The notes under the pieces were generated by a model. The model worked only from the letters and a program-made list of their open reading frames with translations. It did no database searches and was not told the origin of the DNA. 36,498 nucleotides of DNA from NCBI GenBank assembly GCA_016190815.1, contig JACPPT010000041.1, positions 1-36,498 on the forward strand. Direction: 5' to 3'. Both the position numbers and the translations under genes were made by a program. This document shows, in pieces, positions 31,214-36,498 of this stretch. The DNA is from Chloroflexota bacterium. GTDB lineage: Bacteria; Chloroflexota; Dehalococcoidia; JACPPT01. The stretch's first letter is position 1; every line of letters starts with the position of its first letter.

Positions 31214-31984
31214 ATGCTGTGCGATTGCCATACTCACCTTGACCAGTATGAAACAGAAGAACTGGATGGCCTTATTAAGCGGGCCAAAAACACTGGCGTC
31301 GGGCTGATCATCACCGCTGGCACCACTATCGATTCCTCTGGCGCAGGTATAGAAATCGCCGGTGCCTACGAGAGCGTTTTCGCTGGGGTTGGCATACACC
31401 CCATGGATATAAAAGGGCCTTTCACGGATGAGACCTATGAGAAGCTCAGGCAGATGGCACTGGAGTGCGAAAAGGTGGTAGTCATCAGCGAGATAGGCAT
31501 GGACTTCCTTAAAAGTGCGCCTGAAAGAAGGGTGCAGGAGCACGCCTTCCGTGAGCAGATAAGGCTAGCGAGAGAGCTTGCGCTTCCCATCGTCTTTCAT
31601 AGCAGAGAGGCCCATGCAGAGACCCTTCGCATTCTCAAGGAAGAGCATGCATACGAGGTTGGGGCTGTTATGCACTACTTCCAGGGGGACGAGCGCACCG
31701 CCCGGGAGTGTATGGATATGGGCTTCTACATTTCTTTGGCCAGGCCCCTCACTCGATTGCCATTATTGCAGGAGGTTGTCAAAAAACTCCCCCTGGAGAG
31801 CATGGTTCTGGAGACAGACGCATTCCCTCAGCCCTGGAAGAAGAGGGAGGACTGGACGGAGCCAGCCCACGTGAAGCTGGTGGCGGAGAAGCTAGCGGAG
31901 CTCAAAGGGGTAAGCCTTGAGGAGGTTGCCCATATTACCACCTCCAACCTCAAGTGCATCCTGAAGCAGAGGCTCCCTCTTTGA
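31214..31984 (+). CDS. tatD: TatD-family metal-dependent hydrolase
   Basis: A protein of about 256 residues. ATG 31214 (MLCDCHTHLDQ) is chosen because the metal motif HTHLD must be near the start and AAGGGAAC lies upstream. Further metal ligands are in GVGIHPM, SEIGMDF, VFHSREAHAE, VMHYFQGDERTA and LETDAFP. These match TatD/YcfH-type 3'-5' nucleases and hydrolases of the amidohydrolase fold. VLETDAFP in place of the usual LETD.P is a normal variation. It ends in TGA. The following gene is convergent, with a palindromic repeat between. Confidence 0.88.
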   Translation: MLCDCHTHLDQYETEELDGLIKRAKNTGVGLIITAGTTIDSSGAGIEIAGAYESVFAGVGIHPMDIKGPFTDETYEKLRQMALECEKVVVISEIGMDFLKSAPERRVQEHAFREQIRLARELALPIVFHSREAHAETLRILKEEHAYEVGAVMHYFQGDERTARECMDMGFYISLARPLTRLPLLQEVVKKLPLESMVLETDAFPQPWKKREDWTEPAHVKLVAEKLAELKGVSLEEVAHITTSNLKCILKQRLPL

Positions 31985-31990
31985 AGGGAA

Positions 31991-32086
31991 TCCAGAGGGG
32001 CTAAGCCCCTTTGGCAGGGGTCTGGGGGTGTCCCCCAGACCTCCTCTTTTCCCCCTTCCTGTCAGGAAGGGGGCTAGGGGGATGGT
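31991..32086. repeat. GC-rich palindromic intergenic repeat, copy 4
   Basis: It contains CCAGAGGGGCTAAGCCCCTTTGG, then GGGGTCTGGGGGTGTCCCCC and CCCCCTTCCTGTCAGGAAGG. This is the clearest copy of the family. It fills the gap between convergent tatD and the reductase gene, where it may act as a two-way terminator. Confidence 0.85.
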
Positions 32087-32110
32087 CGAAAGGGTTTTCC
32101 CATCACTCTG

Positions 32111-33139
32111 CTATGGAACCAGCACGATCTTGCCGAAGTTCTTCCTGTCCATCATGAGCTGGTGAGCCTTAGCGGCATCCTTGAGGGGCAGGACGGCGTG
32201 CACCACGGGCTTGAGCTTGCCGCTCTGAAAAAAGGGCATAAGCTGTAAAAGCTCGCCCTTGCTTCCCATGTACGAGCCAAACAGGGTTAGCTGCCTGCTG
32301 AAGAGATAGCGAATATCCATGTTCACCGATGCGCCTGCGGTAACCCCGCAGGTAACAAGTCGCCCACCCGTTCCCAGCACCCTGAGGCTCTTTTCGAAAA
32401 CATCGGCACCCACGCTGTCGAAGACCACGTCCACACCCTTTCTCCCCACCAGCTTCCTGACCTCTTCGGCGAAGTCGGTGGCGCTGTAGTTTATGGCCTC
32501 GTCAGCGCCCAGGCTCCTGGCCTTGGTCAGCTTCTCCTCTGTGCCGGCTGTGGCGATGACCTTCGCCCCGAATAGCTTGGCTATCTGTATTGCAGCGATG
32601 CCCACCCCGCTTCCAGCAGCGTGCACCAGCACATCCTCGCCCGCCTTAACCCGGGCCTTGGCGACAAGCATATGCCAGGCTGTGAGGAAAACCAGCGATA
32701 CCGAGGCCACCTCCTCGAAGCTGAGGTTTTGAGGCTTTGGGATGATGTTCACGGTGGGGACCTTCACATATTCGGCGTAGCCGCCATCGGCCCGGGTGCC
32801 AATGATGTTGTAGGATGGGCATTTGTTGTCCTCGCCTGCCAAGCACCTTTCGCATCTGCCGCAGCTCAGACCGGGAGAGACGATGACCTCCTGCCCCGGC
32901 TGGACGTCTGCCACTCCTTCTGCGACAGCCTCCACAACGCCCGATATATCGGAGCCGAGGATGTGTGGCATGGCCAACTCCTGGCCACGAGAGCCTTGCC
33001 TAACCCAGATGTCCAGGTGGTTCAGGGCGCACGCCTTTACCCTGACCAGGACATCACCGTGGGAAATGGTGGGCTTTGGAGCGTCCTCATATTTTAGAAC
33101 TTCAGGCCCCCCGAATCCGTGCATTCTCACAGCTTTCAT
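32111..33139 (-). CDS. Zinc-containing MDR-family alcohol dehydrogenase/quinone reductase-like
   Basis: A 342-residue medium-chain dehydrogenase/reductase. Structural zinc ligands C93, C96, C99, C107 (CGRCERCLAGEDNKC) are present. The N-terminal catalytic zinc Cys of true alcohol dehydrogenases is Asn40 (ALNHLDIW), which suggests a quinone reductase- or enoyl reductase-type activity without catalytic zinc. The NAD(P) fold has VHAAGSGVGIAAIQIAKLFGAKVIATAG. It ends FGKIVLVP. The substrate is unknown. Confidence 0.85.
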   Translation of the reverse strand: MKAVRMHGFGGPEVLKYEDAPKPTISHGDVLVRVKACALNHLDIWVRQGSRGQELAMPHILGSDISGVVEAVAEGVADVQPGQEVIVSPGLSCGRCERCLAGEDNKCPSYNIIGTRADGGYAEYVKVPTVNIIPKPQNLSFEEVASVSLVFLTAWHMLVAKARVKAGEDVLVHAAGSGVGIAAIQIAKLFGAKVIATAGTEEKLTKARSLGADEAINYSATDFAEEVRKLVGRKGVDVVFDSVGADVFEKSLRVLGTGGRLVTCGVTAGASVNMDIRYLFSRQLTLFGSYMGSKGELLQLMPFFQSGKLKPVVHAVLPLKDAAKAHQLMMDRKNFGKIVLVP

Positions 33140-33217
33140 TGTGCATCCTTTCTATAGTGCATTAAGGGAGTATTATAACGTCCTTGGTTTTATGGGCACA
33201 GGGTCTTTGTAGACTCT

Positions 33218-33295
33218 CCGGGTTCAACTTCCCCGGGCTAACGGCGCCGAGAACACCACTGTGAGACAGGGTAAAGATTTGCCTTACTAGGAGGT
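33218..33295 (+). repeat. Boundary repeat with GGCTAACGGCGC half-palindrome
   Basis: TTCCCCGGGCTAACGGCGCC (33228-33247) and the following 50 bases resemble 35369-35420, sharing GAACAC, AGGGT(A)AAGATT and CCTTAC. It lies next to the hicA stop at 33339. The rest of 33140-33338 shows no gene. Confidence 0.65.
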
Positions 33296-33338
33296 TTGGC
33301 GGTTGTGCTAAAACGGGGATTGTTCACAACCAAGGTTT

Positions 33339-33581
33339 CTAGGTCTGATTATAAGCCCGTAAGAAGTCATCCCTTGAGATTCCTGCTTTTGTGCATATTG
33401 TCCGCAGTGTCGAACTCTTGATTTTGGAGCGGCCAGGCATTGTCAGAGGGGTTTTACTCCCGTCAGGGTTCTCGCGTATCATCGCAACATGTTCCCTTTC
33501 CCGAACCAGCCTGAAGCCCAGAATTTCAAAAGTCTTTATGACCCGAGACCTGGGTGCATCGACGGGAAACCTCCCGGTCAA
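33339..33581 (-). CDS. hicA: HicA-family toxin, second system
   Basis: An 80-residue HicA-like protein: FPVDAPRSRVIKTFEILGFRLVRE (N-terminal helix of the dsRBD-like fold), REHVAMIRENPDGSKTPLTMPGRSKIKSSTLRTICTKAGI. It keeps the catalytic His region (REHVAM). Its start overlaps hicB by 4 bp. It is only distantly similar to the HicA at 11382-11603, so the two systems are not recent duplicates. Confidence 0.82.
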   Translation of the reverse strand: MTGRFPVDAPRSRVIKTFEILGFRLVREREHVAMIRENPDGSKTPLTMPGRSKIKSSTLRTICTKAGISRDDFLRAYNQT

Positions 33582-33805
33582 ACATTTACCCCTGTTTCTG
33601 CGATAAAGGCCTCCAGAACCGGTGGCTCCAGTTCAAGCATTTCAGTGCCGAAGGTTTCAATATGAAACTGGATGGCTGACTTTACATCGGACAACGCTTC
33701 TTCGTAGGTGTCGCCCTGCCCCACTACAACACCGTTTAAGCCCAGCGGATATGCTACATACCCATCGGGGGTCTTTTCCACCACAATCTTAAATTGATGC
33801 ACCAT
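33578..33805 (-). CDS. hicB: HicB-family antitoxin, second system
   Basis: A 75-residue HicB-like protein: FKIVVEKTPDGYVAYPLGLNGVVVGQGDTYEEALSDVKSAIQFHIETFG. The GDTyeEAl..v..AI pattern is typical. GGGAGGG lies before the ATG. No separate DNA-binding domain is present. Confidence 0.85.
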   Translation of the reverse strand: MVHQFKIVVEKTPDGYVAYPLGLNGVVVGQGDTYEEALSDVKSAIQFHIETFGTEMLELEPPVLEAFIAETGVNV

Positions 33806-33940
33806 AAATCACGCCCTCCCTTATGCTCCCCATTATAGCAGATTTCATTAGGGAGCCTAATAGGCAGCATGCCCCGGGCTACCGACTTCTGCCTAGATGG
33901 AAGGAGTCAGTCTAGGAATCGACGCGAGACGTATACCAAG

Positions 33941-35239
33941 TCAGGTCAGGCGCCGTGCAACGGCCTCAATAGCCTTCAGCCCTTGGCCGAAGCGCGCCAT
34001 GGCCTCGCGATGCTTTTCAAGTTCACTGTACGGCAGGAAACGGACGTTCAGGTTTCCAATACCGCTAAAGGCAGGACGAAGAAGTTGTTCACGGACCTCT
34101 TCTATACGCTCGTCTGGTGCAACCAAGAAGAGCCTGCAGGGGAACTCCCCTGACAGTCCAAGCGCAAGATCAAGCATACGGACGATCCCAGAGTAGATGG
34201 ACGTTGTGTGTTCGATTTCAAACGCCGCTGCGACACGATCGTTTTCAAGACCAATCCAGAGTACGTCAATTAGAGCGATCGTGTCTGCGGCGGACATGTG
34301 TTGGAGGAAGTTCGGGAGTGCGTCTAAACAGCCGTCGGCAAGTCTGCTTCCCGTGTAGTGACGATTGCGGTCGTTGCTCGCTATCCAGACTTTGAAGCCT
34401 AGCGCTAGTCCCAAGTCCCGGAGCCAACCCTGAACTTCGGTATGGGTCTGGTCGCCGTGGCGGGCAGCTACCAAGGCCTTGTTCATCTGATCCGCTTGCT
34501 CATGAATTCGCTTCAGATCAGCTTCCCACCGCGCGATAGCCGAGGCATCAGACCCTCGGTGAGGGAGAGAATAGCGCCCAGTCCCGATGTCAAACAGTGC
34601 CCCCGCAATCGCACCGAGATCGTTTGAGAGAAGGTCGCGGTACTGTTCGTTAATGTCCAGGATGCCCCTGCGCATGGCAAGATATTCATCCCAACGGCCA
34701 AGCTTAACTTTGGACCCTGTGAGTTTATTGTAGCCTTTCACAATTGCCGTGTTGAAAGGATGCACCAGGGTGGGGTGAAGAAAGTATAGCAAGTTCGCCG
34801 CAGCTGGCCCAAGGCCTTTAATCGCCCGGCTGTCGAGCGAGTGTATTGCAACAAGCACTTGTGCTTCGGTAGTGCAGCATGCGCATTGGTGAAGGAAACG
34901 GCCGAACGCAAGTTGATTGTCCCGATTTTCGTAGATGTCGGGAATTCGGAGCTTCGGCTTCCACAAAAATGCATGGTCGGCGCCCTTGAAGATCTGGCGC
35001 TGCTCCGCGATGGATCCGACGACAGTTTCGAGAGACGACCCCTTGTAAACGTTGCCGAAAGCTCCATTGTCGATTTCAGCCACGACTGCCGCGATGCCTC
35101 GGCGGATTGACCGGAAGTTCTTGAGTCTCTCTTCCCACAGAAACCAGGACTGGTAAGTCCCCGCTGGGTCTTCTCGCCAGCGCTCCAAGAGTTGCCGAAT
35201 GGGATCGGGATTTATGGGCTTTGTTGTAGCAGCGATCAC
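33941..35239 (-). CDS. Unknown protein: HhH motif plus PD-(D/E)xK-like nuclease domain
   Basis: A 432-residue protein I do not recognise as a named family. Near 140-170, KGLGPAAANLLYFLHPTLVHPFN resembles the helix-hairpin-helix/DNA glycosylase-type segment (kGLG..tA..iL....P). The C-terminal part has IDVLWIG (D325) followed by AAAFEIEHTTSIYSG (E341, E343), which fits an FExEH variant of the PD-(D/E)xK nuclease core seen in restriction-like proteins. The middle is helical and charged. The start is GTG 35239; an ATG is not available nearby. It is likely a defence or DNA-repair protein, and stands alone between boundary repeats. Function is inference. Confidence 0.65.
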   Translation of the reverse strand: MIAATTKPINPDPIRQLLERWREDPAGTYQSWFLWEERLKNFRSIRRGIAAVVAEIDNGAFGNVYKGSSLETVVGSIAEQRQIFKGADHAFLWKPKLRIPDIYENRDNQLAFGRFLHQCACCTTEAQVLVAIHSLDSRAIKGLGPAAANLLYFLHPTLVHPFNTAIVKGYNKLTGSKVKLGRWDEYLAMRRGILDINEQYRDLLSNDLGAIAGALFDIGTGRYSLPHRGSDASAIARWEADLKRIHEQADQMNKALVAARHGDQTHTEVQGWLRDLGLALGFKVWIASNDRNRHYTGSRLADGCLDALPNFLQHMSAADTIALIDVLWIGLENDRVAAAFEIEHTTSIYSGIVRMLDLALGLSGEFPCRLFLVAPDERIEEVREQLLRPAFSGIGNLNVRFLPYSELEKHREAMARFGQGLKAIEAVARRLT

Positions 35240-35340
35240 CTCGTTAGCACCCCCACGGCCGTGTAGAATCCCTGGCGTAAAAACCTACTCTGGCTTCCCA
35301 TTGTAGGCCGCAACCGCTTCCTTTTCAATGCCCGCGCACC

Positions 35341-35420
35341 CCGCCGTTAGCCCGGCAAAATTAAAGCTCCCCCGGCTAACGGCGCAGCGAACACTGCTCT
35401 GGGATAGGGCCAAGATTCTC
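35341..35420 (+). repeat. Boundary repeat, full palindrome CGCCGTTAGCC...GGCTAACGGCG
   Basis: CGCCGTTAGCCCGG (35342-35355) is inverted at 35371-35384 (CCGGCTAACGGCG), giving a 13-bp stem around CAAAATTAAAGCTCC. It continues with a segment like 33248-33295. It separates the HhH/nuclease gene from the PIN gene. The remainder of the gap 35240-35549 has nothing recognisable. Confidence 0.75.
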
Positions 35421-35549
35421 CTTACCAAAGGACTCAAGTCGCACACGAATGTCCAAATTGCTCCAACTTAGCACCGAGCATCCATTCACATGAGCCCGAC
35501 ACGTTGGCGCTGCATACCGCAAACCACACAGTGGAACTGGCTGCTCGCC

Positions 35550-36053
35550 TCACTGGGAGAAGTCTCCGCCCAAGGTTCGCAGGTATTCTTCTGGTTTCAT
35601 GACCACGATGCCAAATTTATGCTTTAGCTCGCTCGACAAGCAATGTATCCCCTCATCCCAGGTGAGGAACACCTCCCTGTGAAGCAAATAGTGTGCATGG
35701 AGATGATCCCAATCGCGCCAATCTGGAGGCTTCTTTCCCCGCTGTTTGGCTAGCTTGTAAGCAGTGGACCGATAACTGTCAAATGCGTCATCTCCAAGCA
35801 TGTCACGTCCCAGAACCCAATAGCCTAGCCGAGTTACTGAGCCAGTCTCCTGAATATTTAACTCCGGTAGATTGTTGAGCTTCTGCGCCAATGGTAGCTG
35901 TGGAATGTCTTCGTGCACTCTTGCTGTTACAGCTAAATCCACCTTGCCTTTCTGGCCTAAAGCAAGTAACTGTTCAACAACTTGAACCTTATCTCGCCGT
36001 TTCCAATATTCGTGCAATAGGTTTGTATCTAGAGTCAGAGTTGGAATATCCAT
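35550..36053 (-). CDS. PIN-domain protein
   Basis: A 167-residue PIN-like nuclease: D9 in TLTLDTNLLHEYW, D116 in DWRDWDHLHAHY, D133 in VFLTWDEGIHCLS and an acidic residue near E48 fit the PIN active site. PIN proteins are commonly the toxin of VapBC-type pairs or RNA-processing enzymes. No antitoxin gene is adjacent, and at 167 residues it is longer than most VapC, so it may be an orphan. It sits alone between boundary repeats at 35341 and 36089. Confidence 0.78.
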   Translation of the reverse strand: MDIPTLTLDTNLLHEYWKRRDKVQVVEQLLALGQKGKVDLAVTARVHEDIPQLPLAQKLNNLPELNIQETGSVTRLGYWVLGRDMLGDDAFDSYRSTAYKLAKQRGKKPPDWRDWDHLHAHYLLHREVFLTWDEGIHCLSSELKHKFGIVVMKPEEYLRTLGGDFSQ

Positions 36054-36088
36054 CCTATGCTCCGTGCAACCTAAGAGAAATTCCCCCT

Positions 36089-36137
36089 CCCCGCCGTTAG
36101 CCCGGTAAAGTTAAAGCTCCCCGGGCAAGACTCGAAT
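36089..36137 (+). repeat. Boundary repeat, half-palindrome joined to tRNA-like segment
   Basis: CCGCCGTTAGCCCGG-TAAAGTTAAAGC (36091-36117) matches 35341-35367. It then continues as TCCCCGGGCAAGACTCGAAT (36118-36137), the reverse complement of a tRNA-3'-end-like segment also seen at 13739-13758 and 19316-19335. So the two kinds of boundary sequence are joined here. Confidence 0.7.
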
Positions 36138-36158
36138 CGTGTAAGAGCAGGCCACACA

Positions 36159-36498
36159 TCATTTGCTGGTATCTGCGAATAGCGCTTTCTGGGCGGCGGA
36201 GATGCCCGCAGCCTCGGGCATTTCAAAGCCCTGCCTTCTCAGAAGCTGCTCCAGAGCGGAAAGAACCGCAAGGATGTTTCTTGCGGTGGAGGACTCGCCC
36301 ATGAGGCCGATGCGCCAGATTTTGCCACGCAGCGGCCCCAGGCCGCCGCCTATCTCTATACCGAACTCGTTGAGAAGGGACTGGCGCAGGGGCGCGTCGT
36401 TAACTCCATCAGGGATGTAGACCGTGGTGAGGGTATCGGCTGCATATTCGGGCCGGGCCAGGAGCTTAAGCCCCATGGCTTTCAGCCCTTCCCTGAGG
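36159..36498 (-). CDS. Class V aminotransferase C-terminus (serine/alanine-glyoxylate type), cut by window edge
   Basis: About 113 residues to the stop at 36159; the frame stays open to the window edge. TTVYIPDGVNDAPLRQSLLNEFGIEIGGGLGPLRGKIWRIGLMGESS is the typical C-terminus of serine-glyoxylate or alanine-glyoxylate aminotransferases of PLP fold I, with the RIG.MG motif. The PLP lysine is outside the window. Such an enzyme would use glyoxylate, the product of the GlcDEF-type oxidase, and feed serine/glycerate toward the glycerate kinase encoded here. Confidence 0.85.
   Translation of the reverse strand, partial: LREGLKAMGLKLLARPEYAADTLTTVYIPDGVNDAPLRQSLLNEFGIEIGGGLGPLRGKIWRIGLMGESSTARNILAVLSALEQLLRRQGFEMPEAAGISAAQKALFADTSK

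Noticed and set aside
31031-31543. N-terminal extension of the MFS transporter
   Set aside because: It runs antisense through tatD and has no transporter-like pattern; a GTG with AAGGAG at 31030 gives a normal-length MFS protein.
35342-35384. Integron attC site
   Set aside because: The motif order is GTTAGCC...GGCTAAC, the reverse of attC (RYYYAAC...GTTRRRY), and the bases do not match the consensus; no IntI gene is visible.

Overview
The window looks like a moderately GC-rich bacterial chromosome, most likely a metagenome-derived Chloroflexota of the Dehalococcoidia/SAR202 type. That assignment is inferred from gene content: four class III (CaiB/BaiF) CoA-transferases, a GlcD/E/F-type oxidase, an AhbC-type heme-pathway radical SAM enzyme, ThyX instead of ThyA, and many toxin-antitoxin genes. 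No rRNA or complete tRNA gene, CRISPR array or replication origin was seen. TGA is used as an ordinary stop in several genes (for example the MaoC-like, glycerate kinase and TatD genes).

Region 1 (1-6.8 kb). After a transposase 3' end, a minus-strand operon reads, in transcription order: a PCYCGC-motif membrane-anchored protein (6494-5958), a J-like/TPR membrane protein, AhbC-like radical SAM/SPASM enzyme, DUF1573-like lipoprotein, NapH-like polyferredoxin membrane protein, a second PCYCGC protein (a lipoprotein), and a TIGR04053-like radical SAM/SPASM enzyme. The key observation is that the first PCYCGC gene has an in-frame TGA at 6098-6096. Reading continues past it for 45 further conserved codons to a TAG at 5958, just before the next gene. 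The TGA falls exactly on the first Cys of the CxxC that the operon's other PCYCGC protein keeps, and a bacterial SECIS-like hairpin with a GU loop follows 21 nt later. This is best explained as a selenoprotein with a UxxC motif.

Region 2 (6.8-8.75 kb). An intact 1578-bp IS6-family-like insertion sequence has matched ends and a perfect 8-bp target duplication. It carries a zinc-ribbon DDE transposase and two small passenger genes.

Region 3 (8.8-19.3 kb). Four CaiB/BaiF CoA-transferases of two subtypes, a metallo-beta-lactamase-fold hydrolase, a QueG-like ferredoxin and a double-hotdog MaoC-like dehydratase suggest acyl-CoA activation and degradation. This is interrupted by a minus-strand accessory block (HicAB, a restriction-endonuclease-like gene, a HEPN-like gene) whose modules are separated by related short repeats.

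Region 4 (19.3-33.1 kb). A lone unknown gene and a RelE-type toxin-antitoxin pair precede glcF-glcE-glcD (minus), which face a divergent glycerate kinase. Then come an IscA/HesB-type Fe-S carrier with a strong terminator, a YgfZ/GcvT-like folate protein, ThyX, ThiE, an MFS transporter, a TatD hydrolase and a zinc-containing reductase.

Region 5 (33.2-36.5 kb). Further minus-strand accessory modules (HicAB, a HhH plus PD-(D/E)xK-like protein, a PIN-domain protein) are bounded by palindromic repeats. The window ends in the 3' part of a class V aminotransferase (serine/alanine-glyoxylate type), which fits the glycolate/glyoxylate/glycerate theme of region 4.

Three repeat types occur between genes: a GC-rich palindromic element (four copies), boundary repeats next to accessory genes, and one REP-like 72-bp palindrome.
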